NCBI GenBank assembly: GCA_019637155.1
Contig: JAHBWE010000011.1
Location: 62,001 to 126,000, forward strand
DNA from: Labilithrix sp.
Lineage (GTDB): Bacteria > Myxococcota_A > Polyangia > Polyangiales > Polyangiaceae
Direction: 5' to 3'
Length of the DNA: 64,000 nt
The position numbers were made by a program, and so were the translations under genes. The notes below the pieces were generated by a model that made no database searches, was not told the origin of the DNA, and saw only the letters and a program-made list of their open reading frames with translations. This document shows positions 23,990 to 32,938 of this stretch, piece by piece. Each line of letters begins with the position of its first letter. Positions within the stretch are counted from its first letter, which is position 1.

Positions 23990-26900
23990 TCAATTCGCCG
24001 GCGCGGGCGATTCTGGTCCGCGCGCGCCGGGGGCCTTGTCGAGGTTGGTCGGATCGGACTCGCGCGCGACCGTGCTCGAGGCCTGCGTCACGAAGTCGGG
24101 GAGGAGCCCGGTGTCGATCGGCCGTCCGCTGACGGAGCCGTGACACTGCGCGCAGATCGCGTCGAACAGGCCGGCGCGGAAGCCCTGCCGGACGACCTCG
24201 CCGGGAGAAAACACGATCGCCTCGCGCTGCGTCCGGGGGAGGTTCCGCTCGCGGGAGAGCTTCGTCTCGGGGAGCCCGAGCACGAGCGGGAGCCCGCCCG
24301 GCACGCGGAAGCGCGCCGATCCGTCGCCGTAGACCGGGACCGAGCCGAGCTCGCGGCGGCGGGCGTACGCGGTGCCGAAGGCGTCCGTGAACGCGAACGC
24401 CCCCGCTTTCTCGATCGCGTCGACCTCGAGCGGGGGAGGGAGGTCCTCGTAGACGGTGAACGACGTGACGTCCCGATCGACGAGGCGGCCGGTCGGGGTG
24501 TTCTGGAAGAGGAGCGAGGCGAGGAGCGGGAAGTCGAGGACGTGCACGTCCGCGTACGCGAAGCCGGGCTGGATCTCGGTGCTGCCGTTCGGCTCGTCGA
24601 GCGACGACTCGAAGGTCGGCCGCGGCATGCGCGGGTAGACCGCGACCGCGTCGACCTCGGCGCTGCCGGGCTCGCCGAACAGCTTCGTCTTCACGCCCGT
24701 CGTCGTCGCCATCACGTACACGTCGAGGTCGTCGCCGGCGCCGTAGCTCACGAGGAGCGAGGTGCTCGGGAGCGGCGCGGGCGATGCGTAGCGCGCGTTG
24801 ACGTCCGGATCGGGGAACCGCAGCGAGCGGAGGAAGAAGTTGGGGCTCGGCGACGTCGGCGCGGCGGGATCGATCGCGGACGGATCGATCGGGTAGTCGG
24901 CTGGGTTCGCGCTCGTGAAGTCGATCCCGATCGAGCGGTTGAAGACGCCGAGGCGCCCCGCGGCGGACCCGTTCTGCGGCGAGAAGATGGTCGCGAAGTC
25001 GCGGTCCGCGAGCTCCACCACCTGCGTCGCCTCGGGGAAGCCGATCGAGCCGCGCTGCGCGAAGAGCGGGTGGTAGTCGCCGGTGTCCAGGTTGATGCGG
25101 CGGAGCGCGAGCTGGTAGAAATTCGGCGCCCGCTTCTCGGCGGTGAAGATCAAGCGGCCGTCGGCCATGAAGGACGGCTGGCGCTCGAGGTCGAGCAGGA
25201 ACGTGAGCTGCTTCACGTGCGCCTGCGCGGGCGCGGCGGGATCGGGCTCGAGCACGTAGAGGTTCGCGTTCGGCTTCGTCGGATCGGCCGGCGTGCGCTG
25301 CGGGCCCTCGTAGTCGTACGGCGCTGCGCCCGCGACGAGCACGTTGCCGCGCGTCGACGCGAACACGATCCGCGTGAAGCCTCCGTCGGGCGGCGCGTAG
25401 GTCGGATCGAAGTTGTGGACGAGGAGCCCGTTCGCCGTCGGCGGCGTCGTGTTGATCCCGCTGTGCTTCGCGCAGCCCGAGCCGTCGGCGTTCATCTCGT
25501 AGACCGCGAGCGGCTCCGCGGCGGAGGCGCGCGCCGCGAACGCGATGCGGGTCGCGTCCCAGGAGACCTGCGGCCGGCGGATGTCGGCGGTGGCGGGGTC
25601 GAGGCCGCAGCCCGCGGTGAGCGACGTGTCCGCGCCGTCCGCGACGAGCGCGCCGTTCTCGAGCCGCGCCCCGATCCGGCGGAGGTCGGCCCCCGGCGCG
25701 TAGACGTCGAAGTCCTGCGCGCGCTTCACGCTCCCGAGCGGGCGGCGCACGTAGACGATCGCGCTGAGCGGCGCGAGGTTCCGCGCCGCGCGCTCGCGCC
25801 GGAGCCACTCGAGCATCACGCAGTAGGCGGGGATCTGGTCGATGTCGCCGTTGTCGTAGTCGTGGTTCGCGTCGTCGCAGAGCTTCGGGCTCGCGCGCTC
25901 GTCGCCGAAGTCCTCGAGGAGCGGGCCGCCGCGGTGGGTGATGCCCTGCGGCTCTCCGCAGCCCGCCACGCCGCAGACCTCGGGGCGATAGAGGTTCTTC
26001 CGCACCATGCGGCTCGCGGCGGGGTCCTCGCTCTCGACCGCCATCTGCACGAGGGACAGCTCGTAGTTCTGCCGCGTCGCGGAGAGCGAGAAGCTGCCGC
26101 CCGAGCCGCCGTGGAGACGGAAGTCGTGGAACATCGACGCGGAGTGGCACTGCACCATCATGCAGCCCTTCTTCACGAGGATCGGCTGCACCTTGTGCGC
26201 GAAGAACACGAACGGCGGATCGGTCGGCGCGCCGCGCGGTGGACCGTGCGCGCCCGCCCACTGCGCGAGCGCCTGGTAGTTGGGATCGCTCGGCGAGCCG
26301 AAGATCGGCCCGCCCTCGTGGTACGCGCCGCCCTGCTCCGGCGCGAGCGGCCGGCGGAGGAGCTCGCTCTCCTCCGCGCTCTGCGCGAGGTACTCCTGCG
26401 CCGCGAAGTAGTTCCAGCGGAGGCCCTCCGGCGTCGTCCCGCACGTGAAGTAGAGGGCGTTCGACGAGGTGCCGTGGCAGTTCCCCGCCGCGCACGTCGT
26501 CGCGCTCGCGACGTTCGTGCCGGCGATGATCGGGTTCACGAGGTCGCGGAAGACGGCGAAGTCCGGCTCGGCGGGGTCCTGCGAGAGATCGAAGTCGCCG
26601 CGCGCGGGGACGACGTTCGTGCACGGCTGGCGCTTGATGCTGGACGGCGGCACGCCGGTGTTGTTCTCCGTCGCCCCGTTCTGGATCCAGCGGCGCAGCG
26701 TCTGGTACCCGGTCGCGGTCGGATCGAGGATCGAGCCGCCGGCGTGCTTGATGTCGGTCGTGATCTTCGCCGGGATGCCGTCGTAGGTGCGGACCTCGAC
26801 CTCGAAGGGATCGACGTTCTTGAGGAGGAACGCGGGCTGTCCGTACGCGCCGTAGTCGACGAGGAGGTCACGCCGCTTGGCGACGTTCTCGTAGCTCGAG

Positions 26901-27100
26901 ACGTCGAGGTTGCCGAACGCGTTGCCCTTCGCGTCGGCGACGTGGCAGCCCGCGCCCGTGTTCGTGCGAACGCACGACGTCGTGAGGATCGGGCTGATCG
27001 AGCGATCGAAATACGTCGACGGTTGCGGCTCTTTCGTCGTGCACGCAGCGACGGCGGCGGCGAGCAACGCCGCTGCCACGGGCAATCTCCAGCGAGTCAC
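23990..27100 (-). CDS. Large lipoprotein with CxnCH motifs and propeller-like domain
   Basis: 1036 residues with lipobox AVAAC (Cys20). The N-terminal third has heme-type motifs at C43-H53 (spacing C-x8-CH, unusual), C203-H209 (CAAGNCH, CX4CH) and C313-H319 (CMMVQCH, CX4CH), each preceded by a (S/V)xPI(L/I) stretch, as in Planctomycete-type cytochrome c units. A fourth, CAQCH, is at 983-987. The middle (about 470-860) has WD40/TolB-like strands (VSWDATRIAFAARAS, RIVFASTRGNVLVAG, PSFMADGRLIFTAEKR). Heme attachment is an inference. It is the last gene of a leftward unit with the HEAT and HzsA-related genes. Confidence 0.75.
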   Translation of the reverse strand: MTRWRLPVAAALLAAAVAACTTKEPQPSTYFDRSISPILTTSCVRTNTGAGCHVADAKGNAFGNLDVSSYENVAKRRDLLVDYGAYGQPAFLLKNVDPFEVEVRTYDGIPAKITTDIKHAGGSILDPTATGYQTLRRWIQNGATENNTGVPPSSIKRQPCTNVVPARGDFDLSQDPAEPDFAVFRDLVNPIIAGTNVASATTCAAGNCHGTSSNALYFTCGTTPEGLRWNYFAAQEYLAQSAEESELLRRPLAPEQGGAYHEGGPIFGSPSDPNYQALAQWAGAHGPPRGAPTDPPFVFFAHKVQPILVKKGCMMVQCHSASMFHDFRLHGGSGGSFSLSATRQNYELSLVQMAVESEDPAASRMVRKNLYRPEVCGVAGCGEPQGITHRGGPLLEDFGDERASPKLCDDANHDYDNGDIDQIPAYCVMLEWLRRERAARNLAPLSAIVYVRRPLGSVKRAQDFDVYAPGADLRRIGARLENGALVADGADTSLTAGCGLDPATADIRRPQVSWDATRIAFAARASAAEPLAVYEMNADGSGCAKHSGINTTPPTANGLLVHNFDPTYAPPDGGFTRIVFASTRGNVLVAGAAPYDYEGPQRTPADPTKPNANLYVLEPDPAAPAQAHVKQLTFLLDLERQPSFMADGRLIFTAEKRAPNFYQLALRRINLDTGDYHPLFAQRGSIGFPEATQVVELADRDFATIFSPQNGSAAGRLGVFNRSIGIDFTSANPADYPIDPSAIDPAAPTSPSPNFFLRSLRFPDPDVNARYASPAPLPSTSLLVSYGAGDDLDVYVMATTTGVKTKLFGEPGSAEVDAVAVYPRMPRPTFESSLDEPNGSTEIQPGFAYADVHVLDFPLLASLLFQNTPTGRLVDRDVTSFTVYEDLPPPLEVDAIEKAGAFAFTDAFGTAYARRRELGSVPVYGDGSARFRVPGGLPLVLGLPETKLSRERNLPRTQREAIVFSPGEVVRQGFRAGLFDAICAQCHGSVSGRPIDTGLLPDFVTQASSTVARESDPTNLDKAPGARGPESPAPAN

Positions 27101-27112
27101 GGGAGCACGGTA

Positions 27113-28063
27113 TCAGAGTCGGCGAAGAGCGATCGTGGCTTGGTCGCGGACGAGGTTGTTCGGATCGTTTCGGGATAGGTCGTCGAGGACGTCGCGCGCG
27201 CGCGGATCGTGGAGCGCGCCGAGCGAGTGCGCGGCGGCGTTGCGGACGTCGGGGTCGGCGTCGCGCGCCATCGTCGCGAGCGCGTCGAAGCCGTCCTTCA
27301 CCCGCAGCGTGCCGAGCATCTCGGCGGCGTTGCGGCGGACCTTGCCGTCGGGATCGTTCGCGAGCCGCGCCATCGCCGCCGCCTCCGGGAACGAGTTGAT
27401 CTTCCCCGCCGAGCGGATCGCGGCGAGCTTCACGCGCGGATCCGCGTCGCCGAGCGCCTGCGCGAGCGCGCCGCCGCCGGAGTCGTTGAGGCGTCCGAGC
27501 GCGGCCGCCGCCGACGCGCGGACGAGGCCGTCGGGATCGCTCTTCACCGCGTTCGCGCAGGCCTCGATGCCCGGCTGCGCGAGGAACTCGCCGAGCGCCT
27601 CCGCCGCGTACGCGCGCGTGATGGCGTCCTTCGATTGATCGCCCAGCGTCTTCAGCGTGGTCTCGTAGACCTGGCCCGGTCCGAACACGCCGAAGATGCG
27701 GCGGCGGAGCCACCAGGCCGCGATCTCGCGCGTGCGCGGGTTCGAGTTGTAGAGGAGCTCCGCGACGGACGGGATGCAGTCGGTGCACTCGACCTTCTCG
27801 CCGTGCTCGAGCGCCTCCCAGATCGCCATGTTGGAGTCGGCGCGCGCGGTGACCGACTTGATGCGGTCGGCGGTGGAGAGGCTCTCGATCTGATCGGGCG
27901 GGATGTTGCCGTAGATGGCCTTCGTGCCGCCGATCTCCTGCCCGTCTGCGGCGACCGCGTTCGGGTTGCGGACGAGCGAGCAGCAGGCGAGCGCGATGAC
28001 GGCGAGGACGCCGGCGGCGCTGACGGGGTGGACGGTGACCTTGGCGTTCTTCTGGATACGCAT
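27113..28063 (-). CDS. HEAT-repeat lipoprotein
   Basis: 316 residues with a signal peptide and probable lipobox IALAC. From about residue 120 to the end there are HEAT or PBS-lyase type repeats, about five: ITRAYAAEALGEFLA, LVRASAAAALGRLND, RVKLAAIRSAGKINS, KVRRNAAEMLGTLRV and DVRNAAAHSLGALHD, ending LVRDQATIALRRL. Residues 85-110 include HGEKVECTDC, a CxxC pair without a following His. HEAT repeats scaffold protein contacts. It sits between the two heme-motif genes (gaps of 12 and 11 bp), so a scaffold role for their products is inferred. Confidence 0.85.
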   Translation of the reverse strand: MRIQKNAKVTVHPVSAAGVLAVIALACCSLVRNPNAVAADGQEIGGTKAIYGNIPPDQIESLSTADRIKSVTARADSNMAIWEALEHGEKVECTDCIPSVAELLYNSNPRTREIAAWWLRRRIFGVFGPGQVYETTLKTLGDQSKDAITRAYAAEALGEFLAQPGIEACANAVKSDPDGLVRASAAAALGRLNDSGGGALAQALGDADPRVKLAAIRSAGKINSFPEAAAMARLANDPDGKVRRNAAEMLGTLRVKDGFDALATMARDADPDVRNAAAHSLGALHDPRARDVLDDLSRNDPNNLVRDQATIALRRL

Positions 28064-28074
28064 CGCCGGCCTCC

Positions 28075-30420
28075 TCAGTACTTCCGCCCCGGTCCGACCG
28101 GGTCCGCGTCGAAGGGGGTGAACCCCGTGTTTTGGCGCGTGTAGTACTGCCCGCCGACGTCGATCGCGCGGATGATCGCGAGCCTTTCGTCGTCGGTCAG
28201 CGTGATGCCCTTGTCCTCCGGGTGCAGCGTGGGGTTGCCGTACGCGAAGCTGCCGTCCGCGGCCTTGACGTTCAGCTTCTTGATGAGCGCGGACTCGCGC
28301 GCGTTGTTGGGGATCGCCCACATCGGCGGGACGTCGCCGGTGCGGGTGGTGTTGCCCATCCCCATCTCCATCGTGGAGGGATAGAAGAGCGAGACGTACG
28401 AGCGCGTGTACGTGCCCGGCATGCGGTCGTAGACGACGGTGATCTCCGCGCTCGAGAGATCGAGGTAGGGGATGCGCTCCACGCGCGGGGTCGGATCGTT
28501 CGGCAGCGTCGTCGTCATGACGTACTCGCGACCGGCGAAGGGATCCTGCGCGCCGCCGTCGTGGCACTGGACGCACTTCGCGTCGAGGATGCCCTGGATC
28601 GTCTCCTTCGGCGCGTTCGGCAGCGCCGGGTAGCGATCGTTCGGCAGGAGCGCCCACGAGATCTCGGTGCGGTCCTTGACGTCGAAGACGAAGCGCTGCG
28701 CCTGGCGCTGCTCGGCGACGGTCGGGTTCGCGCCGACGGTGGGGAGGCCGACGCCGGAGCGCTGCTCGTGGCAGCCGATGCAGCGGCGGTCCTCGCCCGG
28801 CATGCCCTGGATCCACAGGCGCTGGTTTCGGATCGACATCCCGAACTTGTCGATCGGCTGGAGGTGGACCGGGATGTACGGCGGGATCTCCGCGAGCCAG
28901 CTGCCGTCGGGGTTCACGTCGGCCTCGCCGAGGATCGCGGCGCCTTCGTCCATCGTGAGCCCGAACATCGTGACGCCCTTCGCGCCTTCGCTCGAGAAGC
29001 CCTCGATGATGCGCACCTTCGTCGCGGCCTTGAGCGCCTCGCTCAGCGGCACGCCTTCGCCGAACTGGGCGCCCGCCACCGTCTCGTTGGTGAGGCTCGT
29101 CTGCTTCACGTCGACGGAGCCGATGCGCACCGGCGTCGTCGGATCGACGTTCGGCCCGATGAGGTCGCGGATGAGCGGCGGCTCGGTCCGCACGTACACC
29201 GCGACCGCGTTGAGGTCCCAGGTCGTGCGGTCGTTGTAAATGAGCTTGTTCCTCGTCGGCGACCGCTCGTCGAAGACGTAGATGCCGAAGTCCGGCGGCG
29301 TGACCGACTGCTCGGCGAGGTCGTTCACCGCGCCCTCCGCCCACGAGACGAGGATGCGTCCGTCCGGGAGCGGCGACGGCTCGCGGTAGCGGCCCGCGGG
29401 CGACGGCGCCATCGAGGTCGGAACGTCGGGCGTGAGGATCGTGTACTGGACGTTCTCCTCGTCGACGCAGGGGCGCGCGCCCTTGTCGAGGACCTTCACG
29501 TCCATGCAGACGGAGTCGGCGCGGTTCCGCGCGTCGATCTTCACGAGCGCGCCGGCGTGGATGGTGCGCTCGCGCGTCGTCGCGATGCCGACCATCACGT
29601 TCGGCTCGACCTCGCGGACGTTGAAGAGCGAGTTGGAGGGCTTCGCGTGCTGGCCCGCGAGGCCGACCATCTGCGTGCCGTCCGGGTTCGACGCGAAGAG
29701 CTTCACGTCGTTCACGCCGCCGAGGTGCTCCCAGCGCGAGTAGCCGATCTTGCCGTCGAAGCGCGTCCACGGCGAGACGGTGTGGGAGAGGTTCTGCGAG
29801 GCGAGGCGGCGATCGGCGTCGCCGCCGTCGGCGGAGATCGTCGCGAGCTGCGTGACGCGGCGGCCGTGGTTGTACTCGTCCGCGCGCGTGCCCATCGCGG
29901 TGTACATCTCGTTCGTGACGAACGCGATGCGCCCGCCCGCGAGGTAGATCGGGTTGATGTCGTCGTGCGCGCCGCCGGTGCGCTGATGGATCTCGAAGCG
30001 GCCGTTCGCGTCCGCGAGCTGCGCGGTGTAGATGTGGTAGTGATCGTCGGGGTCGCGCTTCATCGAGAAGACGACCTGCTTCGCGTCGAACGACACGTCG
30101 ACGCCGTTGAAGTCGGCCTGCGGGAAGTCCGAGGTGATGACCTTCAGCGTGCCGTCGGGGCGCGGGGGCGAGAGGACGACGAGCTGACCGCCGGGGACGT
30201 AGCGGTCGTAGTCGAGCACCTGCCCGTTGCCGCCGGCGACGTCGACCTGCGGCCCGTTCGGTCCGACGGTGGTGTGCTGGCGCTTGACGAAGACGATCGC
30301 GGAGACGCCGGCTCCGGCGTCCGCGGTCCCGTCGGAGCTACAGCCTGCTGTGAGCGTCGGGCTAGCGGGGACGGCGCCGACGACGAGAGCGATGGCGGCA
30401 ACGCGGGTCAGGTATCGCAT
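28075..30420 (-). CDS. HzsA-related lipoprotein with two CxxCH motifs
   Basis: 781 residues with lipobox LTAGC. The first 480 residues have propeller-like strands (GVDVSFDAKQVVFSMKRDPD, YLAGGRIAFVTNEM, EPSPLPDGRILVSWAEG, TTWDLNAVAVYVRTEP). Two heme-attachment motifs follow: CIGCH at 547-551 and CVQCH at 616-620, and the region around them (LWIQGMPGEDRR) resembles the middle domain of hydrazine synthase alpha subunit relatives. It is not the anammox enzyme, since the other hydrazine synthase subunits are absent. It is the first gene of the leftward three-gene unit. Confidence 0.75.
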   Translation of the reverse strand: MRYLTRVAAIALVVGAVPASPTLTAGCSSDGTADAGAGVSAIVFVKRQHTTVGPNGPQVDVAGGNGQVLDYDRYVPGGQLVVLSPPRPDGTLKVITSDFPQADFNGVDVSFDAKQVVFSMKRDPDDHYHIYTAQLADANGRFEIHQRTGGAHDDINPIYLAGGRIAFVTNEMYTAMGTRADEYNHGRRVTQLATISADGGDADRRLASQNLSHTVSPWTRFDGKIGYSRWEHLGGVNDVKLFASNPDGTQMVGLAGQHAKPSNSLFNVREVEPNVMVGIATTRERTIHAGALVKIDARNRADSVCMDVKVLDKGARPCVDEENVQYTILTPDVPTSMAPSPAGRYREPSPLPDGRILVSWAEGAVNDLAEQSVTPPDFGIYVFDERSPTRNKLIYNDRTTWDLNAVAVYVRTEPPLIRDLIGPNVDPTTPVRIGSVDVKQTSLTNETVAGAQFGEGVPLSEALKAATKVRIIEGFSSEGAKGVTMFGLTMDEGAAILGEADVNPDGSWLAEIPPYIPVHLQPIDKFGMSIRNQRLWIQGMPGEDRRCIGCHEQRSGVGLPTVGANPTVAEQRQAQRFVFDVKDRTEISWALLPNDRYPALPNAPKETIQGILDAKCVQCHDGGAQDPFAGREYVMTTTLPNDPTPRVERIPYLDLSSAEITVVYDRMPGTYTRSYVSLFYPSTMEMGMGNTTRTGDVPPMWAIPNNARESALIKKLNVKAADGSFAYGNPTLHPEDKGITLTDDERLAIIRAIDVGGQYYTRQNTGFTPFDADPVGPGRKY

Positions 30421-30513
30421 GGCGAGCGACTCATCAGCACGAGTCGAGCCATCGCTTTCATTCCCACGAATGCTCGCGGTTCCGCTGCCTCCGCACGATC
30501 ACGTGCATGCTGC

Positions 30514-30554
30514 AAGGGGCGTAGCGGCCCCTTTGCCTCGGGGCGTTCGCCCCC
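30514..30554 (-). terminator. Two hairpins between the exonuclease and HzsA-related genes
   Basis: AAGGGGC-N6-GCCCCTT (30514-30533) and GGGGC-N4-GCCCC (30540-30553) lie in the 163-bp spacer downstream of the leftward lipoprotein gene at 30584. They plausibly end that transcript before the HzsA-related gene; the promoter of that gene must lie between them and 30420. No long U-tract is visible. Confidence 0.4.
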
Positions 30555-30583
30555 AAGTCGCGTGTGCGATGGTGAAGGGCGAG

Positions 30584-31543
30584 TTACTCGATGATGATGC
30601 GGATGGGGAGATGGTCGCTCACCGACGTATAGAACGTCGTGTTCTTCTTCGCGACGCGGCGGACGTCGAGCGTCCGCGCCGGCTTCGTGCCGGCCTTGAG
30701 GAGGCGCGAGTCGGCGGGGACGACCGCGTGGTCGTAGAGGTTCGACGTGATCTCGTTCTTCGAGTTGATCGTCGAGCCGGTGCCGACGGTGAGGTCGACG
30801 TAGCGCGGGAGCGCGTCCTTGAGCTCGCTCGGGGTGAGGTTGAAGTCGCCGAGGAGGAGGACGTCGGGCGACCCGGAGCGCGACGCCTTCATCGCGGCGA
30901 AGAGGTCGTCGGGCTTGCCGTTCCGATCGAGGTCGTCGTCGAGGAAGCTGACCTCGCGCCGGCGCTCGATCGGCGAGCCGAAGAGGGCGTGGTAAGCGCC
31001 GAGGACGAGCTCCTTCGAGCTCGCGTTCACCTTGAAGCACGCGTAGGCCGGCTCGCGGATGAAGACGTCCTGCGGGTCCTTCATGTAGCGCGGGGTCGCG
31101 AACCCGTTGCAGGGCGCGGCCGCGGACTTGCGGTAGATGAAGGCGTAGTACTCCGAGTTCGAGGTCGGCGGGTTCGGCACCGGCTGGCTCGTGATCGTGC
31201 CACCCCAGTACCGGGTCCCGAGCTTGGCCATCAGCGCGTCGAAGCCGCCGGTGTTGGTGCCGCTCTGGCTGATCGTGACCATGACCTCGGTGAGCGCGAC
31301 GATGTCGCAGTTGTCACGGATCACGGTCGCGACCGCGTCGATGTCCTTCGGCTGGTTCTCGAAGTTGTTGCCGAGGCGGCGGACGTTCCAGCCGCACACC
31401 CGGCGCCCGCCCCCGGCGATGACGTCGGAGGTCGCCTCACCGATGTCCTCGGACTCGAGGTCGTCGTCCACGTCGTCGCCTTCGGCCGCGCACGCGACGA
31501 AGAGCAGGCTGGCGAGGATGAAGAGAAAGGTGAGGCGGGGCAT
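30584..31543 (-). CDS. Endonuclease/exonuclease/phosphatase-fold lipoprotein, copy 1
   Basis: 319 residues with lipobox LFVAC and an acidic linker. The EEP fold motifs are present: VCGWNVRRLGNN at the start of the domain, ALTEVMV with the metal-binding Glu, VLLLGDFNLTP with the catalytic D-x-N, YDHAVV, and the closing SDHLPIRIII. The family includes DNase I, sphingomyelinases and phosphatases; substrate cannot be told. Attached to the membrane by lipid, it would act outside or in the periplasm, for example on extracellular DNA. A second copy lies directly upstream. Confidence 0.9.
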   Translation of the reverse strand: MPRLTFLFILASLLFVACAAEGDDVDDDLESEDIGEATSDVIAGGGRRVCGWNVRRLGNNFENQPKDIDAVATVIRDNCDIVALTEVMVTISQSGTNTGGFDALMAKLGTRYWGGTITSQPVPNPPTSNSEYYAFIYRKSAAAPCNGFATPRYMKDPQDVFIREPAYACFKVNASSKELVLGAYHALFGSPIERRREVSFLDDDLDRNGKPDDLFAAMKASRSGSPDVLLLGDFNLTPSELKDALPRYVDLTVGTGSTINSKNEITSNLYDHAVVPADSRLLKAGTKPARTLDVRRVAKKNTTFYTSVSDHLPIRIIIE

Positions 31544-31716
31544 GTTCCTATGGAGTGACGGGAGATCGAACTCCCTGCAACTTCCAATAGTTACACTGCG
31601 TACGATTGCGCGAATCGAGCGAACGCCGAGATCGCGTTTTCCCCGAGGATCTCGCACTTCGAGCCACCCACGATCCACGTGTGGGCGCCCTCCCGCTGTC
31701 GCAAGACGCGGCGGAT

Positions 31717-32670
31717 TTACTTCAGGATCACGCGGATCGGGAGGTGATCGCTGACGCTCGTGTAGAACTTGTTCCCGGCGACGACGCCGCGGACGTCGAG
31801 CGTCTCCGCGGGCTTCGTCGCGGCGAGGAGGCGCGCGCCGGGCGGCACGAGCGCGTGGTCGTACTGGTTGTTCGTGATCTCGTTCGACTGGTTGATCGTC
31901 GAGCCGGTGTTCGTCGTGAGGTCGACGTAGCGCGGCAGCACCTCGGCGAGCTCGTTCGGCTTCAGGTTGAAGTCGCCGAGGAGGAGGACGTCGGGGTCGC
32001 CCGGCCGCGACGCCTTCATCGCCTCGAAGAGCTCGTCGGCGGTGCCGTCGCGATCGAGGTCGTCGTCGAGGAAACCGACCTCGCGCTTTCGCTCGGGGAG
32101 CGAGCCGAAGAGGGCGTGGTACGCGCCGAGGACGAGCTCGTGCGCGTGCGCCCGGAGCTTGAAGCAGCCCCACGCCGGCTCGCGGATGAACACGTCCTCC
32201 GGATCGCTCAGCGTCTGCACGCCGGTCCATCCCTCGCACTCGGACACCGCCGATTTGCGCCAGATGAACGCGTAGAACTCGGAGCTCGACGTCGGCGGAT
32301 TGGGGACCGGATGGGCGGAGATGCTGCCGGCCCAGTAGCGGCTGCCGAGCTTCGCGAGGAGCTCGTCGAAGCCGCGGTGGTCGCTGCCCGCCGCCGCGAT
32401 CGTGACCATGACCTCGGTGAGCGCGACGAGGTCGCAGTTCTCGCGGATCACCTTCGCGGTGGCGTCGATGTTCTTCGGCTCGTTGTTGAAGTTGTTGCCG
32501 AGCCGCCGGACGTTCCACGTGCACACGCGGCGCCCGGCGCCGACGACGTCTTGCTCGTCCGCGACGATGACGGGATCGTCGGCGTCGTCCGCGATCTCAC
32601 CTTCGGGCGCGCACGCGCCGACGCCGACGGCGGCGATCAGGGAGAGGAGGAGGAACAGACGATGCAACAT
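31717..32670 (-). CDS. Endonuclease/exonuclease/phosphatase-fold lipoprotein, copy 2
   Basis: 317 residues, lipobox GVGAC, paralogous to copy 1 across the whole domain (RVCTWNVRRLGNNFNNEPKN, VLLLGDFNLKPNELAEVLPR, SDHLPIRVIL). All catalytic motifs remain, so both copies should be active. The start at 32670 was chosen because the signal peptide begins there. The 268 bp upstream, to 32938, hold no gene I can support; near 32917-32940 there is a GGCCAGG-rich, GCCATGGC-containing stretch. Confidence 0.9.
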   Translation of the reverse strand: MLHRLFLLLSLIAAVGVGACAPEGEIADDADDPVIVADEQDVVGAGRRVCTWNVRRLGNNFNNEPKNIDATAKVIRENCDLVALTEVMVTIAAAGSDHRGFDELLAKLGSRYWAGSISAHPVPNPPTSSSEFYAFIWRKSAVSECEGWTGVQTLSDPEDVFIREPAWGCFKLRAHAHELVLGAYHALFGSLPERKREVGFLDDDLDRDGTADELFEAMKASRPGDPDVLLLGDFNLKPNELAEVLPRYVDLTTNTGSTINQSNEITNNQYDHALVPPGARLLAATKPAETLDVRGVVAGNKFYTSVSDHLPIRVILK

Positions 32671-32938
32671 GACGGGCTTGGGACCGAGCTGACGGCGTAC
32701 TCCGCGTTTCCGAATCGGCAACTTCAAACGCTTCTGCACACGCGCTCCTCGTGAGGCAGACCCTGAAATTCTCGGCGCTTTTGCCCCGTGAGTCGACAGG
32801 GATCCAGCCACTTGAGACGCAGTCGTAATGCCGGGGCCGTAAGTCTGCGTCGTCGCTGGATCGACGACGCGTCGCGTCCGGAGCGCCGATTTCAGCTTCG
32901 GAAACGCATCCGGGGGCCAGGCCATGGCCCGGGCCAGG

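Noticed and set aside
23753-27178. Long rightward open frame opposite the large CxnCH lipoprotein
   Set aside because: Composition is typical of an antisense shadow (Arg, Val, Asp, Glu runs), without domains or signal.
28075-30420. True hydrazine synthase (anammox)
   Set aside because: The beta and gamma subunits and hydrazine dehydrogenase are absent; the protein only shares the HzsA-related fold pattern.
28132-30594. Long rightward open frame opposite the HzsA-related gene
   Set aside because: Same shadow composition; the sense strand has heme motifs and a lipobox.
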